Under the pieces are notes generated by a model. The model saw only the letters and a list, made by a program, of their open reading frames with translations, was not told the origin of the DNA and did no database searches. The position numbers and the translations under genes are program-made. From contig JAXMBI010000011.1 in NCBI GenBank assembly GCA_046349955.1, positions 141,175 through 205,174 of the forward strand: 64,000 nucleotides of DNA. Direction: 5' to 3'. Of this stretch, positions 9,296 through 18,300 are shown piece by piece (within the stretch, counting starts at the first letter, position 1; each line of letters starts with the position of its first letter). The stretch comes from JBGAPH01 sp046349955 (GTDB lineage Bacteria; Planctomycetota; Planctomycetia; Pirellulales; JBGAPH01).

Positions 9296-9997
9296 CTATT
9301 CGGGCGGCTGCGCGAAGTTGAACTTCTGATCCACCCACTGGCGGATCTGGCCCGCGGAGAGGGTCTCCACGTGCCCATCGGCGTAGAGGTAGTTCGACAC
9401 GTCGCCGTGCCGATCGACCTGGATGTCGGCCGTGATGCTCTCCCAGACGATCCCGCGCTGGTAGTTGCTGTCGCGGAACCAATCGTAGGAGTGGGCGTGG
9501 TCGCTCTCGCCGCCGATCTCCAAGGCGTCGGCGCCTTCAAAGACGGTGATCATCCGCGACGTGGCCTGGCAATCGTCGATGCGCAAGCAGGCGTCGGGCC
9601 GCGGCACCACGATGTAGCCGTTGAGCACGTAGCTCGTCCCCTTGGCGGCCAGCCGCTCGTCGCGGCGGGGATCGTCGGGGCAAATGCGGATGCGGTCGAC
9701 GCTCTCCATGAAGGGGCCCAGCGTGTAGATCCAGGCCTTCTTCTCATCCCCTTCGGCGGTGTGGGAACTCTCGGGGAAGCGGCCGCGATGCACGTTGGCG
9801 AACTGCGCCAGCGCCAGGCCGAGTTGATGCAGGTTGTTCTTGCACATCGTGGTGCGTGCAGTGGCCCGCGCGGCCTGCACCGCCGGCAGCAGCAGGCCCA
9901 CCAAGAGCCCGATGATGGCCACCACGACGAGCAACTCGACCAAGGTGAACCCGCGCCGTGGAGGCGCAGAAGCAACGGAAGGGGGGCAATGGCCCAT
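9296..9997 (-). CDS. Prepilin-like protein with N-terminal methylation motif (DUF1559-type)
   Basis: The product is 233 residues with a type IV prepilin-like head, RRGFTLVELLVVVAIIGLLVG, so the leader would be cut before F and the phenylalanine methylated. The hydrophobic helix runs into PAVQAARATARTTMCKNNLHQLGLAL, the conserved start of planctomycete pseudopilin-like proteins. Near the end YLYADGHVETLS matches the 'DGH' variant that closes these domains. Proteins of this kind are very numerous in planctomycetes and their role, perhaps in a type II secretion-like machine or cell-surface fibres, is not established. It lies 66 bases upstream of the dockerin-like PEP-CTERM gene. Confidence 0.85.
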   Translation of the reverse strand: MGHCPPSVASAPPRRGFTLVELLVVVAIIGLLVGLLLPAVQAARATARTTMCKNNLHQLGLALAQFANVHRGRFPESSHTAEGDEKKAWIYTLGPFMESVDRIRICPDDPRRDERLAAKGTSYVLNGYIVVPRPDACLRIDDCQATSRMITVFEGADALEIGGESDHAHSYDWFRDSNYQRGIVWESITADIQVDRHGDVSNYLYADGHVETLSAGQIRQWVDQKFNFAQPPE

Positions 9998-10162
9998 GGC
10001 GAATAACCCTACCCGCCTGGGCGCACTTGCGCGCCGGTCGGCGGAATGAAGTCAGGCGGAATCCTCGAAACCAAACGCGAGCGGGCCGGAGAGAAAACCC
10101 GCGTCCGAGGGAGGCTGCCGGCGCGGGACGCACGGAGCGACCCCAAGGACGCGAGCGCGTCC

Positions 10163-10570
10163 TCAGGCAGCGAACGCCGGCGGGCCGCGCGGCGAGTATC
10201 CGCCGACGACGGGGGCCGCGGGTTGGCCGACGAGTGCCGCGGGCGCCGGAGCCACAGGCTCGGAGCAACGCAGATCGGCCGCTGGGTCGAGGGCGCACTG
10301 GGCCTGCGCCAGGTAAGAGCAGAGGTCGCAATCTTGATGGGCAGTCAAGCCGTGCGGCGGCTCGGCGTGCTCTACGCGGGCCGCGCCGTCAAACGGCGCG
10401 GGGCGGGCGTGATCGTGCGAACAGGGGCCATGTCGGTGGCCGGCGTGGGTCTGCGCCTCGCGGGGAAGGCAGGCGCAGCGCTCAGCGCCGTGCAGTCCGC
10501 GGCCGGCAAACGCCGGCACGGCGTAGCAGGCGAGCAGAGCGAGGACGGCAAGTTGCCGGCGACTGAACAT
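10163..10570 (-). CDS. Small secreted His/Cys-containing protein, DUF2946-like
   Basis: This predicted exported protein of 135 residues has a signal peptide (MFSRRQLAVLALLACYAVPAFA). A histidine-rich stretch follows (HAGHRHGPCSHDHA), then a DCDLCSYLAQAQC motif and a terminal RGPPAFAA. The Cys-x2-Cys centre and the RGPP ending recall DUF2946-type proteins, which often sit near metal-handling genes; that match is from memory and tentative. Metal binding is a reasonable guess from the His/Cys content. The ATG at 10570 was preferred over 10585 because the signal peptide begins there. The long plus-strand frame over this region lacks any such features. Confidence 0.6.
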   Translation of the reverse strand: MFSRRQLAVLALLACYAVPAFAGRGLHGAERCACLPREAQTHAGHRHGPCSHDHARPAPFDGAARVEHAEPPHGLTAHQDCDLCSYLAQAQCALDPAADLRCSEPVAPAPAALVGQPAAPVVGGYSPRGPPAFAA

Positions 10571-10585
10571 GGGCTGTTCTTGCAA

Positions 10586-10631
10586 CTGGATTGCGATTCT
10601 GTCCCCAATTTATACTCAGGCCTGGATTGCG
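10586..10631. promoter_or_regulatory. Direct repeat upstream of the His/Cys-rich gene
   Basis: CTGGATTGCGA occurs twice, at 10586-10596 and 10622-10632, spaced 36 bases start to start, just upstream of the minus-strand gene that starts at 10570. An AT-rich stretch, AATTTATA, lies between them and could hold the promoter. Paired sites at this spacing often bind a regulator. No factor can be named. Confidence 0.3.
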
Positions 10632-10678
10632 AGTCAACTTAAGTGCCCGGCGCCACAAAATGGCGACCGAAACAAGCC

Positions 10679-10713
10679 CATGTCAAAATAAGGAGACTGC
10701 AAAACTTGACATG
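10679..10713. promoter_or_regulatory. Inverted repeat overlapping a possible -35 box
   Basis: CATGTCAA (10679-10686) and TTGACATG (10706-10713) form a perfect 8-base inverted repeat with a 19-base spacer, about 70 bases before the ATG at 10780. The right arm contains TTGACA, a perfect -35 consensus for the plus-strand gene, but the -10 region is weak. It may be a promoter with an operator. Confidence 0.3.
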
Positions 10714-10779
10714 CACTAGGGCGGCTGGACAAGATACGGCCATAGCGACTTTTTGGCCTCAACCTGGGCGGTTTCCACC

Positions 10780-11328
10780 ATGTTTCGCAGCTTGCTAGTG
10801 TTGCTCGTGGTCGTCGGCGGCTCGGCCGGAGCGTCGGCCGCCGAGCGGCAACTCGGCCCCGCGTCGTATGCCTCACGGCTCAACCACCGGCCGCAGTATT
10901 CGACCGCCGCCCAATTGGCCCGCGCGGCCTCGGGCACGACTTACCAGCGCCGCTTCGGCCCCTATTCGCCGGCGGGCTACGCCGCGGTGACAGCCAACGA
11001 AGCCCGCACCGACTCGATCCTCTCGCGCTCCCACGCCTACCGGGCGAACATTTGGCCCTGGTACGCCCAGCCGGTTCGCTGGAACTACTACTATTACCGG
11101 CCGTTCTACCCGGCCTACTGGAACTCGTACTACTGGTACGGCGTCTACCCGCAGGGCTACTACTATGGCCCCGGTTTCTGGGGCAGCCCGTACTGGGGAG
11201 CGGGTCCGCTCGGCTGGCCGGGCTACTTCCCCGGCTATGTCGGCACGTACGGCTACGGCGGCTTCCCGATCACGCCCTGCGCCGGCGGCGGCTGCGTGAC
11301 GGTGGAGTACGGCGGCTACTACTGGTAG
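10780..11328 (+). CDS. Secreted Tyr/Gly/Trp-rich protein
   Basis: This 182-residue protein has a signal peptide (MFRSLLVLLVVVGGSAGASA). From about residue 95 onward it is dominated by tyrosine, glycine, proline and tryptophan (for example YWNSYYWYGVYPQGYYYGPG). Two cysteines sit near the end in ITPCAGGGCVTVEY. Such aromatic-rich secreted proteins are common in planctomycetes and could form a cross-linked or adhesive matrix, but no function is known. The ATG at 10780 starts the signal peptide; a TTG at 10753 is in frame but unlikely. Confidence 0.75.
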   Translation: MFRSLLVLLVVVGGSAGASAAERQLGPASYASRLNHRPQYSTAAQLARAASGTTYQRRFGPYSPAGYAAVTANEARTDSILSRSHAYRANIWPWYAQPVRWNYYYYRPFYPAYWNSYYWYGVYPQGYYYGPGFWGSPYWGAGPLGWPGYFPGYVGTYGYGGFPITPCAGGGCVTVEYGGYYW

Positions 11329-11515
11329 TCGATCCCGCTTTGAACGGTTGCTGAGGGGGGCGCCGCGCAGGGCCGCGCGGCCGCCCGCAGAACGTCTCTC
11401 GTCGCGGCTCGATCCGCGCTTATAATTCCGGTTTCGACCGGTTAGCCCCTTCTTGGGCAGCGCAGCGAGCCGCCCGCGGCTGGCCGGCGAAGTCTTGCTC
11501 CGGCGGAGAGAGCGT

Positions 11516-13318
11516 TTGTTCGTTGGACCTGTCTTTACCCGCGAGGTGGTCACGGCCCCGCGGCGCGACCGCTTGTTTTGGCTGCGGGGCGTGTATGTCG
11601 CCGCGCTCGGCGTGCTGATGGCCGTATGCTGGCAGGTGCTGAACGGCACGCAGCCGGTCCGCAGCCTGAGCGACTACTCGCGGTTCGGCGCCTTCGCCTT
11701 CGAACTGTTGGCGGCGCTGCAACTTGCCCTGGCGATGTTCTTTTCGGCCGTGCTGGCCGCCAGCGCCGTGGCGCAGGAGAAGGACAAGAAGACCTTCGTG
11801 CTGCTGTTGCTCACGCGGCTCTCGAATCACGAGTTGGTGCTTGGCCGGCTGGCCGCGAGCCTGCTGAATGTGCTCATGCTGGTGGCCGCCGGGCTGCCGC
11901 TCTTGCTGTTCACCGTGCTCTTCGGCGGCGTTTCGTTCGGGCAGGTGGCGCGAGCCACGGCGGTGACGCTGGCCACGGCCATCGCCGCCGGCAGCATCGG
12001 CTCGACCGTGGCCCTGTGGCGCGAGAAGACGTTTCAAACGCTGGCGATCGTATCCCTCCTGCTCGTCGTTTGGCTGGCCACGGGCGAAGCCCTGCGGCTG
12101 GGCGTCGCCGGTCCGCAAGGCGCCGAGTGGGCGCCGGTTGTCAGCCCTTGGCAGGCGATCGTGGCCGCGAGCGCCCCGTTGCTCGACGCCGCGGGGCAGG
12201 CCGCCGGGTGGTTCCATGGTTACGGCTTCTTGCTCACCGCGCTGGGCGTGGCCGTGGTCGCCAATGGGTTGGCGATCGGACTCGTGCGCGTGTGGAACCC
12301 CTCGCGTGAGGCGGCGCCTCGGCAGGAAGAATCGTCGGCGCCGGCCAGCATTTGGGGCGCTGAGCATGACGCTGCGCGCACTCAGGGCGAGCCCCTCTAC
12401 GAGCCGACGGCGGCGCTCCAGCCGTCGGTGCATGCCGCGCCGGGACGCGTGCGCGAGGTGTGGGACAACCCGGTCCTTTGGCGGGAAATCTGCACCTGGG
12501 CCTATGGCCGCAAGACCTTGGCGGTGCGGCTGGGCTACCTGCTGCTGGCCGGATCGGCTGCCGCCGGGGTGGCGGTGGCGGTGCAGAATCCAGGCGCCGG
12601 CGCCAAAGCGGCCATTTCGCTCGCGCTTGCGCCGCTGTTCATCCTGAGCCTGGTGCTGATCAACGCCCTGGCGGTCACGTCGTTGACCACGGAGCGCGAC
12701 GGCAAGGCGCTCGACCTCTTGCTCGTGACCGACATCACGCCCAAGGAGTTTGTGTTCGGCAAGCTCTGGGGGGTGTTCTTCAACGCCAAGGAAATGGTGG
12801 TGCTGCCGCTCCTGCTCTGCGGCTATCTGTGGTGGGCCGGGCGCCTCGATGGCGAGAACCTGGCCTATCTGCTGCTGGGGCTCTTGGTGATGAACCTGTT
12901 CGCGGCCGTGCTCGGCCTGCACGCCGGCATGTCGTACGACAACAGCCGCAGCGCCATCGCCGTGAGCCTAGGCACGGTGTTTTTTCTGTTCCTCGGGGTG
13001 GCCACTTGCATGCGGATCATGGTGGCTTTCCCCGGCGACTTCATTACACAGCTCGCGCCCTTTACGGCCATCGTGCTGGCCGGCGCACTTGGGCTCTACG
13101 CGGCCCTTGGCTACCGCAATCCCTCGCCGGCGATCGGCGTGGCCTCGTTCCTCACGCCGTTCTTCACCTTCTGGGCGATCACGAGCTTCCTGCTGAACTT
13201 CACCCTCTCGGTGTTCCTAGTGATCGTCGGCACGTATGGCTTCGCCACGTTGGCGATGCTGGTGCCGGCGATCTACGAGTTCGACGTGGCCACAGGGCGG
13301 ACGACGGCCGAGGAATAG
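11516..13318 (+). CDS. ABC-2-type transporter permease, duplicated
   Basis: This integral membrane protein of about 600 residues is built from two similar blocks of roughly six hydrophobic segments each. Each block opens with a short motif like PVFTREVVTAPRR or NPVLWREICTWAYGRK. A charged linker (residues about 260-330) joins them. The second block has TSLTTERDGKALDLLLVTDITPKEFVFGKLWG, and the first a parallel AQEKDKKTFVLLLLTRLSNHELVLGRL; both are typical of ABC-2/GldF-like permeases. The cargo is unknown and no ATPase partner is next to it. The TTG at 11516 has a GGAGAG Shine-Dalgarno sequence 7 bases upstream; an alternative TTG lies at 11453. Confidence 0.8.
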   Translation: MFVGPVFTREVVTAPRRDRLFWLRGVYVAALGVLMAVCWQVLNGTQPVRSLSDYSRFGAFAFELLAALQLALAMFFSAVLAASAVAQEKDKKTFVLLLLTRLSNHELVLGRLAASLLNVLMLVAAGLPLLLFTVLFGGVSFGQVARATAVTLATAIAAGSIGSTVALWREKTFQTLAIVSLLLVVWLATGEALRLGVAGPQGAEWAPVVSPWQAIVAASAPLLDAAGQAAGWFHGYGFLLTALGVAVVANGLAIGLVRVWNPSREAAPRQEESSAPASIWGAEHDAARTQGEPLYEPTAALQPSVHAAPGRVREVWDNPVLWREICTWAYGRKTLAVRLGYLLLAGSAAAGVAVAVQNPGAGAKAAISLALAPLFILSLVLINALAVTSLTTERDGKALDLLLVTDITPKEFVFGKLWGVFFNAKEMVVLPLLLCGYLWWAGRLDGENLAYLLLGLLVMNLFAAVLGLHAGMSYDNSRSAIAVSLGTVFFLFLGVATCMRIMVAFPGDFITQLAPFTAIVLAGALGLYAALGYRNPSPAIGVASFLTPFFTFWAITSFLLNFTLSVFLVIVGTYGFATLAMLVPAIYEFDVATGRTTAEE

Positions 13319-13396
13319 AACGCCAGGCGCCCGATGCGAACTCGCGCAGCACTCGCCGAGTCGGGCCCTGCTCGCGATGCATCACCGGCCGACAGC

Positions 13397-14230
13397 CTAC
13401 GCCGCCCCGGTCAGTTCCGCGAGCAACTCGGCGTGGCGCGACCGATGGAAGCCGAACACGTTCTCGATGTTCGGCGCGAACTCCTCAGGAGATTTGATCT
13501 CGCGGAGCCCCGCGGTAAAGAGTCGATAGCCGTGCCGCGACAGGTTCTCGAAGAGAACCTGTCGGTCGTACTGCATCTCCAATACGACCTTCGGCGCTTG
13601 AGTGGAGAGCAGACGTTGCGCGCCCTGCACGACCGGCCATTCGAACCCTTCGGCGTCGATTTTCACGAAGTCGATCCGCCCAACCCGATCCATCAAGTTG
13701 TCGAGGGTCACCACATCGATCAGATCGACCTGTACGTTGGCCGGCAATCCCTGACTGGTTTGTTGGAGGTCGACGCACTCATAGTTCTTCAAGAACGAGT
13801 TGTTCTGCCCCGAAAGGCTCTCGATCACGAACTCGAGCTGTCCGCAACGGTCGCCGACTCCTTGCTGCCAAAGCGTCACGTTGGCTCGACCGCCCAAGTT
13901 TTGCGAGGTGTACGGAAAATTGTTGCGGCCCGGCTCGAAGCAGTAGACGTGCCCTGTCGGTCCTACGCGGCTGGCCAAGAACATTCCGATGTAACCAATG
14001 TGGCAACCGATGTCGACGGCGACGTCGCCTGGCCGCACGATTTGCGCTAGGAGCTCCATGCTCGCGCGCTCACGGCGTTTGCCGTGCAACCAATAGTCCT
14101 TGTGGAGGAAGGAGTGGAGCCGCAGCGGCTCGCCTGTCCAGTGATGCCGCAGCGTGATGTCGCCGGGATTGAAGCGGTGCAGCGCGCGAATGGCGGTGCG
14201 CCGCAAGAAGTTCGAGATTTGCGTCTTCAT
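13397..14230 (-). CDS. FkbM family SAM-dependent methyltransferase
   Basis: The protein (277 residues) has a Rossmann methyltransferase core: VAVDIGCHIGYIGMFLA is the SAM-binding motif I, VYCFEPGRNNF is motif II with the acidic residue, and VDFVKIDAEGFEWPVVQGA is the FkbM hallmark. FkbM enzymes O-methylate sugars, polyketides or glycans. The acceptor cannot be read here and no biosynthetic genes adjoin it. The ATG at 14230 follows a GAGGA sequence at suitable distance; the frame is open upstream to 14356 but that part is unlike a protein head. Confidence 0.85.
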   Translation of the reverse strand: MKTQISNFLRRTAIRALHRFNPGDITLRHHWTGEPLRLHSFLHKDYWLHGKRRERASMELLAQIVRPGDVAVDIGCHIGYIGMFLASRVGPTGHVYCFEPGRNNFPYTSQNLGGRANVTLWQQGVGDRCGQLEFVIESLSGQNNSFLKNYECVDLQQTSQGLPANVQVDLIDVVTLDNLMDRVGRIDFVKIDAEGFEWPVVQGAQRLLSTQAPKVVLEMQYDRQVLFENLSRHGYRLFTAGLREIKSPEEFAPNIENVFGFHRSRHAELLAELTGAA

Positions 14231-14561
14231 CCCAGAAGATCCTCGACATGTCCAGGCGTTCGCCGTGGGGTTTCCGGCGGCCGCCTTTGCTGTTCCCGCC
14301 TCAGGGGACCGACGCCGGCGCCAATCGCTGGAGGAGCCGCGGCTGCAAGCTCCCATGGCTGCTGTAAGACGCGGTCGGACAGCCCCTTTCGAACCATCAA
14401 CATTAGCTTACGCGCGTGATCGCCGCGAACAAGCTGGACCTGTTGCGGGCAGGCAGGGCAAGCGGCCCTGGCGGTGGGACAGGATGGGCCATGACGAAAA
14501 TGCGGTCGCCGCCGCCGAGGCGCGTAAGCGGCACAGGCCCTTGCGCCGCGCATCCCCCGGC

Positions 14562-15140
14562 TTATTTCGCGTACGCCGGCTCGTTGCCAGGCTTCCACTT
14601 GATGTTGCAGCCGATGCTCGGCTTTTGATCGGCCGGGGCCGATCTGCCTGCCAGAACCGCGTCGAGGGCCGCCCTCAGGTCGGCGCCGGTCACCGGCTTG
14701 CCGCTGTCGGGGCGGCTGGCGTCCATCTGTCCCCGATAGGCCAGCGTACGGTCCTTGTCGAAGACGTAGAAGTCGGGGGTGCAGGCCGCCTTGTACGCCT
14801 TTGCCACTTCCTGCGTCTCGTCGAACAGGTAGGGGAACGTGTAGCCCCGCTGCTCCGCCTCATGCACCATCTGTTCGGGCGAATCGCCTGGATGCGAGGC
14901 CGGGTTGTTCGAACTGATCCCCACCACGGCCGCCCCCTTAGCCTGATACTCGCGGCCGAGCACCGCCAACTCCGCAGCCACGTGCTTCACGTACGGACAG
15001 TGGTTGCACATGAACACCACGAGCAAGGCCGGCGCCTCGGCGAAATCTCCCAAAGACACCGTGCGGCCGTCGACGTTCGGCAGCGAGAAATCGGGGGCAA
15101 GCGTGCCCAGGGGCAGCATGGTGCTGGGAGTAAGGGCCAT
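14562..15140 (-). CDS. Thioredoxin-fold protein (AhpC/TSA-like) with CNHC
   Basis: The 192-residue protein has the redoxin start APDFSLPNVDGRTVSL and the redox-active CNHCPYV (C45 and C48). The PDFYVFDKDRTLAYRGQ strand contains the cis-proline region. It probably reduces or oxidises thiols, or acts as a bacterioferritin-comigratory-like peroxidase; the CxxC favours a thioredoxin-like role. No signal peptide is visible, so it is probably cytoplasmic. A C-terminal cysteine in SIGCNIKWKPG matches the usual ending of this planctomycete group. The 14231-14561 gap upstream and downstream holds nothing else recognisable. Confidence 0.83.
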   Translation of the reverse strand: MALTPSTMLPLGTLAPDFSLPNVDGRTVSLGDFAEAPALLVVFMCNHCPYVKHVAAELAVLGREYQAKGAAVVGISSNNPASHPGDSPEQMVHEAEQRGYTFPYLFDETQEVAKAYKAACTPDFYVFDKDRTLAYRGQMDASRPDSGKPVTGADLRAALDAVLAGRSAPADQKPSIGCNIKWKPGNEPAYAK

Positions 15141-15343
15141 GACAAACGCTCTCGGGGCGGCGGGGCTCAGAATCCTTGCGCCCTATCGTAGGGCGCGCGT
15201 GCCGGCGGAGAAAGGGGCCGCGACCGGCCCCCGCGAGCCAACCAAATCGTTGTTGCCTGAGCAATCCGCACTTACACTAGACGGCTTGGCCGAGCCTGGA
15301 TCGGTTTCTTCCGAATCTCCGCCAGTTCCGTTGGGGCACTGTT

Positions 15344-18300
15344 ATGTCTGCTGCTCGGTTTTTCGTCGCTCGCCCAGCGTTGCTGGGGGCCGCGGCGCTG
15401 CTGGCTGCCACGCTCGCCGCCCCACGATTGCTGGCCGAGCCTCTGCTGCGCACCGTGGCATTGGAGGGAGAATACGCTCCCGGCACAGCCAATCGCAGCG
15501 GCAAGTTCTCGGCGCCGGTGATCGATGCTGCCGGCCGCGTAGCGTTTGCAGGAGAACTCGGCGGAACCGACTTCGACCACGACCAGGGGCTCTGGTCGGA
15601 GTATCAAGGCCGCCTGCAGCTCATGGTGCGGGAGCGAACAGCTCTGCCCGTTGCCGCTCCCGACAGCTTCTTTACGTACTCCCGTTGGCAGGTCTATGGC
15701 GATGGGCGGCTCTCGTTCGCGACGACGCCAACTCAGTATGTCCAGGGCGGCCCTGGCAACTATCAAACGACCTTGAAGTCGATCAACTACGACCTCCTGG
15801 CGGTCAACGACGCCGGCGGGCTCGCTTACGTTACGGGCGACAACCAGCGCCTCGTTCGTTCCATAGCAGGGGCCGACGTCACCGTGGCCTCCGTGGGGCA
15901 AACGCTGCCGGGAATGCCCGCGGGGCTCACGGCGCGCGAGTTCCTGACGCCTGCCTTTAACGACGCAGGGGACTTGGCGTTCTTCGCCGCGGCAAGCGAT
16001 GCTCAGGGCCCCGCGCCCTGGAACGGAATCTGGACGTACCGCGGAGACGCGCTGTCTCCGGTCGCTCTCTCCAACCAAGTCGCCCCCGGCGCGCCCGATG
16101 GCCGGAGGTTCACCGGCCTGAGGCTGCCCTCGCTCAACGGCGCGGGCGACGTCGCGTTCCAAGCCTATGTGGAAGGCGCCGCGGAGAACGGCGTGTGGCG
16201 CACCCACAACGGTCAACTCGAACTCGTCGCCTACCGTCATCAGCAGCCGCCAGGAATCGCAGGCGACATCGACTTCGACTACTTCGGCGATCCCGCGATC
16301 AACGACCGCGGCGACGTGGCGTTCCGTGCTCAGTTGAAAGGGGCCTTGCCGAACCCCGAACTCGACAACGGAATTTGGGTGCAACACGATGGCCAGCTCC
16401 GGAGCATCATGTACGCGGGCATGCCCGTGCCTGAGGCGCCCGCGGGTTCAACGTTCTACGGCGGACCGGAGCCGCAGATCAATAACGCGGGGCACGTGGT
16501 GTTTCACTCGGGAATCTCGCCTGGGATCAACGGATCGCAAGGCATCTTCGCCTACAGCGTGCTCGGCGACTACTTGTGGTCAATCAAGAGCGGCGACGAA
16601 ATCGAAGTCGCCGACAACGTCTTCCGCACCGTGACAGACCTCGTGCTCGCCACGCCCGAGAACCTCTCCGCGGCCATTGCGGGCGCCACGCAGGACGGCC
16701 GGCGGTCTCCGCTCAACGACGCCGGGCAATTGGCCTTCGAGGCGTTTTTCTCCGATCGAAGCCAGGGCGTGTTCGTCGTACAGTTGCCGTCGGTTCCAAA
16801 TCTGACGCAAGTGCCCGAGCCGAGCGCCTGGTTGCTCATGTCGCTCGGGGGGCTGGCGGTCTTGGGGACTGCCCGGCGCAAGCGGCCGGTTCGGCTGGCC
16901 GGCGGCGAGCCGCTCGAGCGCCGCGACTTGCTCACGGTGGCGCCCGAGATGCTGGCCAACGTGGGACTGACCGAGTATCCCGACGCCTGGTCGAGCCCCG
17001 CCGAGTTCATGCAGCTCGGCGGACTCACGTTGTTCGCCGCCAGCAGCCAGGACGGCCGCGAGCTGTGGCGCTCCGATGGCTCGGCTGCCGGCACGCAACA
17101 GGTGCTGAACATCAACCCAAGCTACTACAGCTCCGATCCCGACCAACTGACGCGATTGGGTGACCGCGTCTTTTTCACCGCCTTCGCCGATCCCTTCGGT
17201 CGAGAACTTTGGCAAACCGACGGAACGGCCGCGGGAACCAAACTCGTTGTCGATTTGGCCACCAATGCCAGCGCCCAGCCCCAAGAGCTGACCGTGTGGG
17301 GTACGCGCCTGGCGTTCACGGCGGAGACGAAGGCCCTGGGGCGCGAGCTCTATGTCTACGATCCCGCCGCGAACAAGACCGCGCTCGTGGCCGATCTTCA
17401 GCCGGGTCTCATCGGATCGGTCCCGAGCGGCCTCACGGTCTTCGGCGACAAGCTCCTGTTCGTGGCCGACGACGGCGTTCACGGGCGCGAACTCTGGGCC
17501 GCCTCGCCCGATGGGGGCGTGCAACTGCTCCAGGATCTTCACCCTGGCGCGGCACACGCCTTTCCCGCGACGCGGGGGGAAGCGCCGCTGGCCATCGTCG
17601 GCGAGTGGGCCTACTTCGCCGCAGACGACGGCGTCCATGGAACCGAACTCTGGAGAACCAACGGTCTGCCGGGCGGAGCGAACCTGGTGGCCGATCTGCT
17701 CGAGGGGCCCGACTCTGCCTCGCCGCGCTCGCTGACGCCCGTGGCCGGAGGATTAGCGTTTCGCGCTAATGATGGAGCACACGGCACCGAGTTGTGGTTC
17801 ACCACGGGGGATGCAGCCGGCACGCGCCTGGTGGCCGACATCGCCCCTGGAACGCCTACCTCCGCGGGCCGCGACCTGCTGGCGGTAGGAAACAACCTGT
17901 ACTTCGTCGCCGACGACGGGGTGCATGGCCTCGAGCTTTGGGTGAGCAACCTCACGGCTGCCGGCACGCGAATGGTCGCCGACATCGCCCCAGGCGCCGA
18001 GGATGCGCGCCCCGAGCAGCTCGTTGCCTGGAACGGCGCGGTGTATTTCACGGCCCAGACTTCGTCGCTCGGCCGAGAACTCTGGCGCACCGATGGCTCG
18101 ACCGCCGGCACCGTGAACGTGGCCGATCTGAATCCTGGCGGGGCCGACGGCGTCGAGCGGGTGGCGCTGGCGGGCGATCGTTTGTGGCTAGCGGCCAACG
18201 ACGGCGTGGCGGGCCAGGAACCCTGGACCCTCGCCGCCGACGCGCAAACGCCGGCCCTCGTCAGCGACATCGGCAAACGCCGGGTGCAATCGGGACGCTA

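Noticed and set aside
10046..10642. Plus-strand frame of 198 codons around 10.3 kb
   Set aside because: No signal peptide or motif, while the opposite strand has a signal peptide and Cys/His motifs.
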